A stretch of 64,000 nucleotides of DNA from Pseudoneobacillus sp052180215 (GCF_052180215.1 NZ_CP197471.1:344001-408000), one strand, 5' to 3'; counted from the first letter of the stretch, positions 47,076 to 56,991 are shown. A program made the numbers and translations. Notes: generated by a model not told the origin, from the letters alone.

Positions 47076-48047
47076 TTGGCTCAAGCCCCATTATTGGAAG
47101 TGAAAGGACTACGGACCTACTTTAAAATTGACAAAGAAAAAGTAGCTAAAGCGGTAGATGGTGTGGACTTCACTATTAATCCAGGAGAAACAGTAGCTCT
47201 TGTAGGTGAATCTGGGAGCGGTAAGAGTATTACCTCTCTATCCATTATGAAATTGGTAGGGAAACCGGGAAAGATTGAAGATGGCCAGATCATTTTTGGC
47301 GGTAAAAATCTAGTTGACTATTCGGATAGACAAATGTCAAAGGTTCGCGGCAAAGATATTGCAATGATTTTCCAAGAGCCGATGACGGCTTTAAATCCTG
47401 TTTATACGATTGGTACACAAATCGCTGAAACATTAATGCGCCATAAAAAAATCTCAAAAGCAGAAGCACGTACAAAGGCCATTGAACTTCTTAAAATTGT
47501 AGGTTTTCCTCGAGCTGAAGCGACGGTGGATGAATATCCACATCAGCTTTCTGGAGGAATGCGCCAAAGAGCCATGATCGCGATTGCCATATCTTGTGAT
47601 CCCAAACTGTTGATTGCAGATGAACCAACCACTGCGCTAGATGTAACGATACAGGCGCAGATTTTGGATTTAATGGATGATATGAAGAAAAAATTTAATA
47701 TGGCCGTCCTTTTAATTACCCATGATTTAGGTGTAGTAGCGGAATATGCAGATCGGGTCATGGTCATGTATGGCGGTCAAATCGTCGAGGAAACCGATAT
47801 CGAAAGATTATTTGATAAACCGAAGCATCCTTACACTATCGGGTTGCTGGAAAGTTTGCCAAGCCTAGAAAAAGAGGTTGATAGATTAGGAGCTATTAAA
47901 GGGATGGTCCCTCCATCACATAGTTTTCCTAAAGGGTGTCGATTTGCTGACCGATGTCCAAGTGCCATGGCGAAATGCCTAGAAAGCCATCCAGAATTAC
48001 TAGAAATAGAAACAGGTCACAAAGTACGTTGCTATTTATATGAATAG
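47076..48047 (+). CDS. appD: Oligopeptide ABC transporter ATPase AppD
   Basis: 323 residues, TTG start after GAAGGAAG. ABC motifs: Walker A GESGSGKS near residue 46, signature LSGGMRQR near 157, Walker B LLIADEPTTALD near 175. The oligopeptide-type C-terminal Cys region is FADRCPSAMAKC. The order ATPase-ATPase-binding protein-permease-permease matches B. subtilis appDFABC rather than oppABCDF. Energises peptide import with AppF. Confidence 0.9.
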   Translation: MAQAPLLEVKGLRTYFKIDKEKVAKAVDGVDFTINPGETVALVGESGSGKSITSLSIMKLVGKPGKIEDGQIIFGGKNLVDYSDRQMSKVRGKDIAMIFQEPMTALNPVYTIGTQIAETLMRHKKISKAEARTKAIELLKIVGFPRAEATVDEYPHQLSGGMRQRAMIAIAISCDPKLLIADEPTTALDVTIQAQILDLMDDMKKKFNMAVLLITHDLGVVAEYADRVMVMYGGQIVEETDIERLFDKPKHPYTIGLLESLPSLEKEVDRLGAIKGMVPPSHSFPKGCRFADRCPSAMAKCLESHPELLEIETGHKVRCYLYE

Positions 48048-48059
48048 GAGGTTTTTCTA

Positions 48060-49073
48060 GTGTCAGTGATCGAGTTAAAATCGAAAAAAAAGACCGACCA
48101 GGATTATATTTTACAAGCCAAAAATATAAAAAAGTACTTTCCTATAAAGGGCGGAATCCTGAAGCATACCGTCGGCCACGTAAAAGCAGTTGATGATGTC
48201 TCCCTTAATGTATTAAGGGGTGAAACATTAGGAATTGTCGGAGAATCGGGTTCAGGAAAATCCACCTTAGGTCGTGTCATTCTTCGATTAATGAACCCGA
48301 CAGAAGGTCAGATTATTTTTGAAAATCAAGATATCACCACAATGGGGAATCGGAAGCTCCGACCGATTCGCAGAGATATGCAAATCGTTTTTCAGGATCC
48401 ATTCGCTTCTCTTAATTCGAAAATGAGTGTTTTTGAGCTTATCGAAGAACCTATGATTGTTCAAACCGAGATGAAGAGAAGGGAACGAGTTGAAAAAGCT
48501 ATTAATCTATTAGAAAAGGTCGGTTTGAGACCAGACGATCGTTTTAAATATCCGCATGAATTCTCAGGTGGGCAAAGACAACGGATTAGTATTGCACGTG
48601 CTCTAGCTCTTAATCCGAAGTTTGTGATTTGTGATGAACCCGTTTCTGCCCTAGATGTTTCCATTCAGGCGCAAGTACTTAACTTAATGGCAGACCTTCA
48701 GGATGAATTTAATCTAACCTATTTATTTATTGCCCACGATCTAAGTGTTGTGAAACATATTAGTGATCGTGTTGCGGTTATGTATCTGGGAAGACTAGCA
48801 GAGATTGCACCTAAAAAGAACCTCTATGAAACTCCACTACATCCATATACAGAAGCTTTATTATCAGCAGTTCCGTCTACCAATATTCACAGTCGAAGAG
48901 AAAAGATTCTATTATCTGGAGATTTACCAAGCCCATCTAATCCGCCTTCAGGATGTGCATTTCGAACTCGTTGCCCAAGAGTCCACGAGCGCTGCAGTGT
49001 TGTACGTCCTGAGCTAAAGGAAGTAACGGAGGGTCATTTTGTCGCGTGCCACTTATATAACAACGAACAATGA
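48060..49073 (+). CDS. appF: Oligopeptide ABC transporter ATPase AppF
   Basis: 337 residues, GTG start after AGGAGG, 12 bp after appD. Walker [10 protein letters not shown], signature [15 protein letters not shown], Walker [12 protein letters not shown], and C-terminal [12 protein letters not shown]. Confidence 0.9.
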   Translation: MSVIELKSKKKTDQDYILQAKNIKKYFPIKGGILKHTVGHVKAVDDVSLNVLRGETLGIVGESGSGKSTLGRVILRLMNPTEGQIIFENQDITTMGNRKLRPIRRDMQIVFQDPFASLNSKMSVFELIEEPMIVQTEMKRRERVEKAINLLEKVGLRPDDRFKYPHEFSGGQRQRISIARALALNPKFVICDEPVSALDVSIQAQVLNLMADLQDEFNLTYLFIAHDLSVVKHISDRVAVMYLGRLAEIAPKKNLYETPLHPYTEALLSAVPSTNIHSRREKILLSGDLPSPSNPPSGCAFRTRCPRVHERCSVVRPELKEVTEGHFVACHLYNNEQ

Positions 49074-49162
49074 CGTTTGTTCGTCGATCTTAGGGAGGTG
49101 GTGCTGAACGAAGGGTAGGTTTGGTTGTAAATTTTTAATATTAAAAAAGGGGTGCAAAATAG

Positions 49163-50926
49163 TTGAAGAAAAAAAGCTTGTTATTAACGTTATGTCTAAT
49201 GTTACTTCTAGGAATGTTAGCGGCATGTAGTGGTAAAAAAGATAATACTACTGACAAACCAGAGGATACCAATAAAGATCCACAAACAAGTGAAGGACCA
49301 CAAAAAGGCGGTACCATTACTGGTGCGATGGATACAGCTCCTGCAGGCCTTTTCAACCCAGTTTTCTATTCAGATGCTTATGAAGCAAACATTTTATCCT
49401 TTACTCATGAAGGATTAGTTGGCCAAGATAAAAATCTTGAATTTATCCCAAGTTTAGCAAAAGAGTGGACATTTAATGAGGATCAAACAGAAGTTACTTT
49501 TAAGTTAGAAGAAAACGTTAAATGGCATGATGGTGAGCCGTTTACAGCCAATGACGTTGTGTTTACTTACAAGACAATCGCTAGCCCTGGTTATGTGGAA
49601 GCTGGAGGGGTTAGAACGAATTATGTGGAAAGATTAGTTGGTGCTAAAGAATTTATGGAAGGCAAATCAACTGATTTTCCAGGTGTTGTGGCGGTAGATG
49701 ACCATACGGTTACATTTAAGTTTACACAACCGAACGTACTAGCACTTCCTGATGCAGCTTTCCCAATTATTCCAGAGCATGTTTTCAAAGATATTCCTAT
49801 TAAAGATATGCCTGCTGCTGGAGCATCTCGTAATGCCGGCGAAGTAATTGGTACAGGTCCATTTAAATTAACAAAAATGGTTGAAGGCGAACAATATGTT
49901 CTTGAAAAGAACCCAGATTACTGGAAGGGCGAACCAAACCTAGACAGCGTTGTTTGGAAGATTGTTGATCAAGCCGTTATTTTAGGACTATTAGAAACAG
50001 GAGAAATTGATTTCGTAGCAGATCCAAACGGATTCCAACCTGCAGACTATGAAACCGTTGCAGCTCTTCCAAATGTACAAATCATTGAGCAGCCGGATTT
50101 TGGTTATCAAATCATGGGTATGATGGTCAACCACCGTGCAAAAGGTGATTTAACTCTAGACCCATCTAAGTGGACGGAGAACAAAAAACTATCTAACAAA
50201 ACAGTGCGTCAAGCGATTGCCTATGCAGTGGACCGTAAAGGAATCATTGATGGTTTACTATATGGCCGCGGTATTGTACAAAACTCTCCAATCGCTACTC
50301 AATTTGAAGCATATGATGATAAAAATCCAAATCAATACGAATATGATCCTGAAAAAGCTAAATCCCTTCTTGATGAAGCTGGTTACAAAGATGTGGATGG
50401 CGATGGATTCCGTGAAGATGCAGATGGAAATAAGTGGGTGTTAAATCTGAACTATCCAACTGGTAACCAAATTCGTGAGCGTTCTGCACCAATCATTGTG
50501 GAAATGCTAGAGCAAGTAGGAATTGACATTGAGCTAAGACAACCGAAAGAAACAGCTGCATACTACGAAGATCTTGAATTAAATGCACAAGACTGGGATC
50601 TTTATTTAGCAGGATGGAGCTTAGATACTTCAGATCCAGATCCTAGTGGATTATGGTACTCTACAGCGGCTTATAACTATTCTCGCTGGAACAATCCAGA
50701 AGCAGATAAGTTGGTAGTAGAAGCATATTCCCCGCCAGGAGCATTTGACCCAGAATATCGTAAACAAAAATACAGTGAATGGCAAGTTATGTTTGGTGAT
50801 GACCTTCCTGCCTTAATCCTATATGCAAAGAGCAGTTTATGGGCACATAACAAACGTTTACAAGGTGTAGAAGTGTTACCATTCTCATTTATAAACGATC
50901 CACAAAAATGGTATGTAACTGAGTAA
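49163..50926 (+). CDS. appA: Oligopeptide-binding lipoprotein AppA
   Basis: 587 residues, TTG start. Lipoprotein signal peptide with lipobox LLGMLAACSG (lipidated Cys near 21-22), a Thr/Asp/Lys-rich linker, then an SBP_bac_5 domain (FTHEGLVGQDKNLEFIPSLA, WKIVDQAVILGLLETGEIDF, IAYAVDRKGIIDG). Captures peptides outside the membrane for the App permease. An 89-bp gap separates it from appF. Confidence 0.9.
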   Translation: MKKKSLLLTLCLMLLLGMLAACSGKKDNTTDKPEDTNKDPQTSEGPQKGGTITGAMDTAPAGLFNPVFYSDAYEANILSFTHEGLVGQDKNLEFIPSLAKEWTFNEDQTEVTFKLEENVKWHDGEPFTANDVVFTYKTIASPGYVEAGGVRTNYVERLVGAKEFMEGKSTDFPGVVAVDDHTVTFKFTQPNVLALPDAAFPIIPEHVFKDIPIKDMPAAGASRNAGEVIGTGPFKLTKMVEGEQYVLEKNPDYWKGEPNLDSVVWKIVDQAVILGLLETGEIDFVADPNGFQPADYETVAALPNVQIIEQPDFGYQIMGMMVNHRAKGDLTLDPSKWTENKKLSNKTVRQAIAYAVDRKGIIDGLLYGRGIVQNSPIATQFEAYDDKNPNQYEYDPEKAKSLLDEAGYKDVDGDGFREDADGNKWVLNLNYPTGNQIRERSAPIIVEMLEQVGIDIELRQPKETAAYYEDLELNAQDWDLYLAGWSLDTSDPDPSGLWYSTAAYNYSRWNNPEADKLVVEAYSPPGAFDPEYRKQKYSEWQVMFGDDLPALILYAKSSLWAHNKRLQGVEVLPFSFINDPQKWYVTE

Positions 50927-51014
50927 CAAATAGATAAAGAAAGGAGCGTTCGGTATGACGCCGTATGCTCTTTTCTTTTAAAGATAAGCAAGTATAAGTT
51001 TTGGACTATGCAAA

Positions 51015-51196
51015 TTGTCTAGCTCCAGCGCCTAGCCCCTCGAGGGAAGAAGAAAAACCACTTCTTCCTTGGTCAAATAAGCTTAATCATATGAAGTCAA
51101 AATTCGGACTTCATATGGGAAAAAATGAGTTTCTTTTTTCCTTGGTTGAGAACATTTGCTTGTCGGGGCTGATCAAGGCGCTTGCGCTTTTCTTAT
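51015..51196 (+). repeat. Structured dispersed repeat, copy 2 (inside the app operon)
   Basis: Same ends and orientation as copies at 36881 and 57493. Internal hairpins: GGAAGAAG/CTTCTTCC and CATATGAAGTC/GACTTCATATG; the latter differs in sequence from the other copies but keeps pairing. It carries an extra ~40 bp near 51115-51150. It lies between appA and appB and could set relative expression of the operon halves. Confidence 0.8.
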
Positions 51197-51213
51197 AAAT
51201 GGAGGGGGAAATT

Positions 51214-52179
51214 TTGTATAAATACCTGATACGAAGAATTCTCATCTTTATCCCGATGCTAATCGCCCTTACCATGATTGTATTTGCCCTCATGCAAGCA
51301 GCTCCTGGTGATCCTTTTTCGGGAGAGCAGCTTGATCCAAACATCGATAAGAAAGTTTTTGAACAACGAAGAGAGGCACTTGGGTTAAATGATCCAATTC
51401 CGGTTCAATATTTTCATTGGTTAATGGATGTAGTAAAAGGAGACTTTGGAGACTCCTATGTATATAAGGGAAGAAGTGTAACAGAATTAATTGGAGATAA
51501 AATTGATAATACGTTTTACTTAGGTATCTTTACTTTGTTTATTACGCTAATCGTCTCAATCCCAATTGGTATTTATTCCGCACGTAATCCATACTCTGTG
51601 TTTGATTATGGGGCAACAACCTTTGGATTTTTTGGATTAGCTGTTCCAAACTTCTTTTTCGGTTTAGTGGCCATTTATTTCTTTTCTATCAAGCTCGGAT
51701 GGTTCCCTGCACAAGGCACTGTTTCTTCACCTGATATTCAAGGATTTGGGGTATTTATCGATAGGCTACATCACCTTATCTTGCCGGGGATAACGCTTGG
51801 TTTAGCAGGTACAGCAACCTATATGCGCTTTATGAGATCAGAGGTTCTTGATGTGCTGGCAAGCGATTATATAAGAACGGCTAGAGCAAAGGGAATGACA
51901 GAGCGAAACGTATTGTATAAACAAACTTTACGTAACGCGATGATTCCAATTGTGACCCTTTTAGGGTTTGAAATAGGCGGTTTATTAAGTGGAGCGATTA
52001 TAACAGAAGGAGTTTATCAATATCCTGGATTAGGGACATTGTTTATTAACTCAATCGCAAGTCGCGATTATCCGGTTATTATGGCAATCAATCTAATGCT
52101 GGGTGTCTGTATACTTGTTGGAAATCTGCTTGCCGACGTATTCTATTGTGTAGTAGACCCGAGAATCCGCTATGAATGA
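51214..52179 (+). CDS. appB: Oligopeptide permease AppB
   Basis: About 321 residues from TTG 51214, 7 bp after GGAGGGGG (the in-frame ATG 51199 overlaps this site). Six membrane helices; GDPF in the first extracellular loop, LGLNDPIPVQYFHWL and the EAA loop YIRTARAKGMTERNVLYKQTLRN typical of OppB-type proteins. Overlaps appC by 8 bp. Confidence 0.9.
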   Translation: MYKYLIRRILIFIPMLIALTMIVFALMQAAPGDPFSGEQLDPNIDKKVFEQRREALGLNDPIPVQYFHWLMDVVKGDFGDSYVYKGRSVTELIGDKIDNTFYLGIFTLFITLIVSIPIGIYSARNPYSVFDYGATTFGFFGLAVPNFFFGLVAIYFFSIKLGWFPAQGTVSSPDIQGFGVFIDRLHHLILPGITLGLAGTATYMRFMRSEVLDVLASDYIRTARAKGMTERNVLYKQTLRNAMIPIVTLLGFEIGGLLSGAIITEGVYQYPGLGTLFINSIASRDYPVIMAINLMLGVCILVGNLLADVFYCVVDPRIRYE

Positions 52180-53113
52180 GGTGAGAGACGTGGAAGCTAA
52201 TCAAGAAACTACTATTGGAACCCATACAGATGTAACGTCAGTAAAAAAAATAGATAAAAGTAATACCCCATTTCGAATTGCCGTAAGACGTTTTATGAAA
52301 AATAAATTGGCAGTTGCAGGTGTATTTGTATTAATTTTAATCATTTTAGCGGTAACCTTTGCTCCATTATTAACAGACCAGAACCCAATGAAATCAAATC
52401 TATTATTAGTTGAGCGTCCTCCAAGTAATGAACATATCTTAGGTACGGATAGTTCCGGTAGAGATATTTACGCAAGACTTTTATATGGAGGAAGAATCTC
52501 TCTTGTGGTAGGATTCAGTGCCATGCTTTTCACATTAGTAATAGGGGTAACATTAGGTTCCATCGCTGGTTATTATGGTGGAAAAGTGGACGCAATTATT
52601 ATGCGTGCTGCTGATATGATGTTAGTTTTACCTTTTCTTGTTATCGCACTAACGGTTGTTGCTATATTAGAAAGAGTGACAATAGGGTTATTTATCTCTA
52701 TTATTGCCCTAACCTCCTGGCCGAATTTAACAAGGATCATAAGAGGCACCTATTTATCTTTGCGGGAACAGGAATTTGTCCTAGGTGCTAAGGCTATAGG
52801 TGCTAGTGATTTCCGTATCATTTTCAAGCATTTTATTCCAAATGCCATTGGCCCGATCGTTGTAAACGCCTCATTAATGATGGCTACGTATATTATTGTA
52901 GAATCAGCTCTAAGCTTTATCGGATTTGGTATCCCGCAACCAACACCAACATGGGGGAATATGATTTCCGAGGCACAAAGTTTGCGGATACTTCGAAACA
53001 GTCCAGCAGCTTGGATACCACCAGGCTTAGCCATACTCTTAACAGTACTTTGCATTAACTTTATTGGAGACGGCCTTCGTGATGCTTTGGATCCAAAAAG
53101 TAATAAACGTTAA
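52172..53113 (+). CDS. appC: Oligopeptide permease AppC
   Basis: 313 residues with a 40-residue cytoplasmic N-terminus, six membrane helices, LGTDSSGRDIYARLLYGGRISL and the EAA loop FVLGAKAIGASDFRIIFKHFIP. Last gene of the app operon before its terminator. Confidence 0.9.
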   Translation: MNEVRDVEANQETTIGTHTDVTSVKKIDKSNTPFRIAVRRFMKNKLAVAGVFVLILIILAVTFAPLLTDQNPMKSNLLLVERPPSNEHILGTDSSGRDIYARLLYGGRISLVVGFSAMLFTLVIGVTLGSIAGYYGGKVDAIIMRAADMMLVLPFLVIALTVVAILERVTIGLFISIIALTSWPNLTRIIRGTYLSLREQEFVLGAKAIGASDFRIIFKHFIPNAIGPIVVNASLMMATYIIVESALSFIGFGIPQPTPTWGNMISEAQSLRILRNSPAAWIPPGLAILLTVLCINFIGDGLRDALDPKSNKR

Positions 53114-53119
53114 TAATCT

Positions 53120-53160
53120 AACCTACTGTAAAAACGCAGTAGGTTTATTTGTTTTTTTTT
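53120..53160 (+). terminator. app operon terminator
   Basis: AACCTACTG (53120-53128) and CAGTAGGTT (53137-53145), followed by a long T-run. Confidence 0.9.
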
Positions 53161-53192
53161 GGGGGGAGGGCTTTTAGTTATGGTGAAGAAAG

Positions 53193-53675
53193 ACTACATA
53201 ACCCCGATGAAGAACAAAACTCCTCAAGATGAAGCGAGAAAAGTTCTTCATAACCCCGATGAAGAACAAAACTCCTCAAGATGAAGCGAGAAAAGTACTT
53301 CATAAGCCTGATGAAGAACAAAACTCATCCAGATGAAGTGCAAAAAGTACTTCATAAGCCTGATGAAGAACAAAACTCATCAAGATGAAGTGCAAAAAGT
53401 ACTTCATAAGCCTGATGAAGAACAAAACTCATCCAGACCAACCGTAAAAAGTACTTCATAAGCCCGATGAAAAACAAAACCCATCAAGATGAAGTGCAAA
53501 AAGTATTTCATAAGCCTGATGAAGAACAAAGCACATCAAGGTCAACTGAAAAAAGTATTTCATAAGCCTAATGAAGAACAAAACCCATCAAGATGAAGTG
53601 AAAGAAGTACTTCATAACCCCGATGAAGAACAAATCTCATCCAGAGCAACCGTAAAAAGTACTTCATCCAGACCC
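53193..53675. repeat. 52-bp tandem repeat array, about nine copies
   Basis: Unit of about 52 bp beginning near GTACTTCATAAGCCTGATGA and followed by AGAACAAAACTCATC and AGATGAAG. There are nine copies plus a partial one, all non-identical. Each holds a small palindrome (CTTCAT, 7 nt, ATGAAG). The unit is not a multiple of three and frames are broken, so it is not coding. It lies between the app terminator and the 3' end of the lipid kinase gene. Confidence 0.85.
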
Positions 53676-53682
53676 ACACAAT

Positions 53683-54621
53683 CTATTCAGAAACAAAATA
53701 ATAGCTCTTTGGAGAAACTTCTATAGTTACAGGCGTAGCCCCATTCACTTCCCCGTCAGTATGAAAGGGAACTGTTCTAGACGTATCCACCGAGATATTT
53801 TTCCCTTTTAAAATCTTAACTTCTTTCAAGCGGATATGCCCGCCATTAAAAACGGTTAAAAATAACAATAGTAACTTCCATCTACTCAAATTATTGACTA
53901 CACAAATATCAAGTATTCCATCTTCCGGAGAGGCAGCGGGATTAATTTTCATCCCGCCACCGTAATAAGGAATATTGTTGATGGCAATGAGCCATGTGTT
54001 GGTAAAATCAAAGTCTTTGCCATCAATACTCATTTTTGTATCAAAAGGTTTAAATGTAAAAAGTAATCGAAGTAATGTAATGACGTAGGCGCCAAAACCT
54101 AATTTGATTTTATTCAGCCAGCGTTTATAGCGAGCTTTATTCGTCACATCGGCAATTAAAGCGTCGAAACCAATCCCAATTGAACTTGTAAAAATACCTT
54201 CGTAACTATCTGAATGAAATTGACCTACATCATATCTTTTAGCTTCTTCTTTTTGATAGGTTAAAATATGGTGCAATGCATGAAGCGTTTGCTTAGAAAC
54301 ATGATAACCTCTTGAAAAATCATTACCAGATCCTGCAGCGATGAAGCCCACTGGAATATCGGGAGTTTTACGTAAACCATTTGCCACTTCATGGATCGTT
54401 CCGTCTCCACCGATAGCAATGACCATGTTAACCTCATTTTTAAAAGTAAGTGAAATTTCCTCAGATAAATGGCGGCCATGCCCTTGATATTCTGTAAAAA
54501 ATACTTGATAGTCAATTTGGTTTGCTCGAAGCTCATTTTCTACTTGGTGCCAAACCTTTTTTCCTCTTCCGCCACCAGCATTAGGATTGACGATAAAGAA
54601 ATATTTTCTCATCTCATCCAC
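53683..54621 (-). CDS. Lipid (diacylglycerol-type) kinase
   Basis: 312 residues of the DagK catalytic family (YegS/BmrU/DgkB). FIVNPNAGGGRGKK, the GGDGTIHEVANG ATP motif near residue 72 and GSGNDFSRGY near 100. It phosphorylates a lipid such as diacylglycerol at the membrane. 29 bp downstream of the phosphoesterase gene, so probably co-transcribed with it. Confidence 0.88.
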   Translation of the reverse strand: MDEMRKYFFIVNPNAGGGRGKKVWHQVENELRANQIDYQVFFTEYQGHGRHLSEEISLTFKNEVNMVIAIGGDGTIHEVANGLRKTPDIPVGFIAAGSGNDFSRGYHVSKQTLHALHHILTYQKEEAKRYDVGQFHSDSYEGIFTSSIGIGFDALIADVTNKARYKRWLNKIKLGFGAYVITLLRLLFTFKPFDTKMSIDGKDFDFTNTWLIAINNIPYYGGGMKINPAASPEDGILDICVVNNLSRWKLLLLFLTVFNGGHIRLKEVKILKGKNISVDTSRTVPFHTDGEVNGATPVTIEVSPKSYYFVSE

Positions 54622-54650
54622 TCTCTTTTTTAAGTATTTCTTATAATGTT

Positions 54651-55421
54651 TTAGGCCTTCTCCAAAAATTCCTTCGCTTTGGCTGAACCTCTGTAAATCG
54701 CCTTACGCAATTCCAGTGCATAAGCTTCGATACCGGGCATCCCCATTTCTTTTGCGATATTGATTTCTTTTTCAATATCATAAGGGACACGAGCAATTTC
54801 AATGGAGAATGGGCCGGTTTCTTTAGAACCATAATATCCATGCAGTATTGCATATGTAGCTTGAGGGATATCTAAGGGGTTACCGACGCTTCCGGCATTA
54901 AATAAGATTTTATATTCATCAATGGGCTCAATTAATGCGGCGTGTATATCTCCAAAACCAACCACATCAGGCTGCATTCCATCTTCTAAAGGAGTGGTCC
55001 ATTCTGTGTTAAGAAACATGGCTTCTTTTTCTTCCTGGGGATGGACCATTGGTACAACCCGATGATGAACACTTTTAGCAGAAGCATGATATAAACGAAT
55101 GTATTTACCGCTCATGTAAAAATCAAAGTGAAAGGGTAGGGTCCTTAAATAAGACAAACGTTCGGAACCCAGCTGTTCTTGGTGCCACCTAAGGTACTCA
55201 CTGTCGGTACTATTTTGAATAAATTCATCCCAGTTCCCTAAAACAACAACATCACAAACTTCGCGGATTCGGTCAACTGCTTTACTTGAATGGGGTCCTT
55301 TTCCAACTAAATCGCCTAAACAAACAATGAACTGAATGTCGCGATTTCGAATATCTTCCAGAACAGCTTCGAGTGCTGTCATGTTTCCATGTATATCAGA
55401 AATAACGGCTACGCTTTTCAA
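54651..55421 (-). CDS. Calcineurin-type metallophosphoesterase
   Basis: 256 residues. Metal-ligand motifs ISDIHGN (residues 8-14), CLGDLVGKGP, GNWDEF and GFGDIHAA with a following NAGSVGNP. Similar to small YfcE/MJ0936-like phosphodiesterases; substrate unknown. A good AGGAG precedes the start. Confidence 0.87.
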   Translation of the reverse strand: MKSVAVISDIHGNMTALEAVLEDIRNRDIQFIVCLGDLVGKGPHSSKAVDRIREVCDVVVLGNWDEFIQNSTDSEYLRWHQEQLGSERLSYLRTLPFHFDFYMSGKYIRLYHASAKSVHHRVVPMVHPQEEKEAMFLNTEWTTPLEDGMQPDVVGFGDIHAALIEPIDEYKILFNAGSVGNPLDIPQATYAILHGYYGSKETGPFSIEIARVPYDIEKEINIAKEMGMPGIEAYALELRKAIYRGSAKAKEFLEKA

Positions 55422-55542
55422 AAAACAACTCTCCTTTAACTACTCTAATAATTGGATTGCTTCTATTTTATACCTTTTAAATTAGAAAGAGTTACTATTA
55501 TTTTGAATTTTTCATAAATATGGTTAACAAGGAGGTTAAATA

Positions 55543-56028
55543 ATGAATGTAATGGATATCATCCAAACCCGACGTAATATTAAAAAATTTAAAAAAGATT
55601 CTATTGATCGTAATGACATCCTCTCTTGGCTAAAAGTAGCAACAATGGCGCCAAATCATCGAATGACAGAGCCTTGGGAAGTTTATTTTATTGGACCTGA
55701 AACAAGAGCACAATTAAATCATAAAACAAACTTTGGAGATGCACCGGTGGTTTTCGTTGTCCTATCCAAGCATGGGAAAAATGAAGTGGAACGCGAAGAG
55801 AATCGTGCAGCTACTGCCTGTTTTATACAGAATTTTATGCTGTCTGCCTGGGCAGAAGGGGTTGGTTCTTTTTGGTCATCCATTGGAATTACTCCTAAAA
55901 ATCGTATTATTCTCTCTGTGCCAGAGGATTATGATGTAATTGGTGTAATCGGGGTTGGTTACCCAGAAGAAATTCCAGATGTTAAACCTAGAACCATGAT
56001 TGAGGAGAAAATAAAGGATCTTCCCTAA
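55543..56028 (+). CDS. Nitroreductase-family FMN oxidoreductase
   Basis: 161 residues. FMN-binding RRNIKKFKKD at the N-terminus, MAPNHRMTEPWEVYFI and GVGSFWSSIGI. Short member of the family (usually about 180-220 residues). Works as a dimer on nitro- or quinone-like compounds; substrate unknown. Confidence 0.87.
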   Translation: MNVMDIIQTRRNIKKFKKDSIDRNDILSWLKVATMAPNHRMTEPWEVYFIGPETRAQLNHKTNFGDAPVVFVVLSKHGKNEVEREENRAATACFIQNFMLSAWAEGVGSFWSSIGITPKNRIILSVPEDYDVIGVIGVGYPEEIPDVKPRTMIEEKIKDLP

Positions 56029-56037
56029 AAATTTTTA

Positions 56038-56070
56038 CTCTGCTTTTCATTAAGCAGGGTTTCTTTTTTA
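56038..56070 (+). terminator. Intrinsic terminator
   Basis: CTGCTT (56040-56045) and AAGCAG (56052-56057), then GGTTTCTTTTTT, 10 bp after the nitroreductase stop. Confidence 0.7.
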
Positions 56071-56088
56071 ATATAGGTATTTATCAAG

Positions 56089-56117
56089 TTTTCATTAGTT
56101 CCTTATTTTTGTATACT
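56089..56117 (+). promoter_or_regulatory. Probable promoter of the thermonuclease gene
   Basis: TTTTCA (56089-56094), 17-bp spacer and TATACT (56112-56117). The 8-bp repeat tract begins at the expected transcription start. Confidence 0.5.
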
Positions 56118-56123
56118 TCTATA

Positions 56124-56187
56124 GAAGCAAAGAAGCAAAGAAGCAAAGAAGCAAAGAAGCAAAGAAGCAAAGAAGCAAAGAAGCAAA
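56124..56187 (+). repeat. 8 x 8-bp tandem repeat (GAAGCAAA)
   Basis: Eight identical GAAGCAAA units in the 5' untranslated region, just after the -10 box and ending 4 bp before the GAGGTGG ribosome site of the thermonuclease gene. Perfect repeats of this kind change copy number by slippage. Confidence 0.93.
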
Positions 56188-56205
56188 AACTGAGGTGGCG
56201 TTATT

Positions 56206-56991
56206 TTGAATTATTTAAGATACATATTCCTATTTTTACTAATGGCAGTCCTTACATCCTGTACAGGGCAAACGATAGAGAAAGTAAATAACGAGGATAC
56301 AACTGGAACAATAGAAGAAGACGCAAAAAAACTAAATCTTGAAGCTGTTATGGTTGAAAGAGTGGTTGATGGTGATACGGTTAAATTAAGTGATGGCAGA
56401 AAGGTTCGCTTTGTTGGAGTCAATACACCGGAGTCGACCACACGCACTGAGGAATATGGAAAAGAAGCAAGTCATTATACGAAATCGAAGTTAGAAGGAA
56501 AAAGAATTTGGATGCAAATGGACGTTTCCGAAACCGATCGATATAACCGTCTGTTAAGAATTATATGGTTATCCGTTCCAACTGATTTGATGGATGAAAA
56601 TGAAATTCGCACCAAAATGTTTAATGCAGAATTAGTATTAAAGGGATATGCTGAGCCTTCTACTTATCCACCTGATGTCAAATACAGTGATTATTTTATT
56701 CAATTTGCAAGAGAAGCTAGAAAAAATAAAACAGGATTATGGTCATATGGAGAAAACGGAACTACCAAAGGAGACCTTGATTCGAAGAAGATATTCCATC
56801 AAAAAGAAAGCAATAAGGATAGCCAACCGAAATCAGAGCCAGCATCATCCTTGCCAAGTGATAAAAAGGAAGTTTTTCAAAACTGCACAGAATTAAGAAA
56901 AGTTTATCCAAATGGCGTACCTTCAAATCATCCTGCTTATCAGGCAAAAATGGATAGGGATAAAGACAAATATGCTTGTGAAAGATCTTAA
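56206..56991 (+). CDS. Lipoprotein thermonuclease with Excalibur domain
   Basis: 261 residues, TTG start 7 bp after GAGGTGG. Signal peptide with lipobox LTSC (Cys 19). Staphylococcal-nuclease domain at about 45-185: VVDGDTVKLSDGRKVRFVGV, NTPES and TDRYNRLLRIIW with active-site Asp, Glu and Arg residues. The C-terminal ~45 residues form an Excalibur calcium-binding motif (CTELRKVYPNGVP, DRDKDKYACE). A cell-surface DNA/RNA nuclease, possibly for nutrient or DNA turnover. Confidence 0.9.
   Translation: MNYLRYIFLFLLMAVLTSCTGQTIEKVNNEDTTGTIEEDAKKLNLEAVMVERVVDGDTVKLSDGRKVRFVGVNTPESTTRTEEYGKEASHYTKSKLEGKRIWMQMDVSETDRYNRLLRIIWLSVPTDLMDENEIRTKMFNAELVLKGYAEPSTYPPDVKYSDYFIQFAREARKNKTGLWSYGENGTTKGDLDSKKIFHQKESNKDSQPKSEPASSLPSDKKEVFQNCTELRKVYPNGVPSNHPAYQAKMDRDKDKYACERS

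Noticed and set aside
53193..53675. Possible CRISPR array
   Set aside because: The units are contiguous diverged tandem repeats with no unique spacers of constant length, and no cas gene is in the window.
56109..56291. Frame through the GAAGCAAA repeats
   Set aside because: Low-complexity translation that overlaps the thermonuclease signal peptide; the tract lies in the 5' leader.
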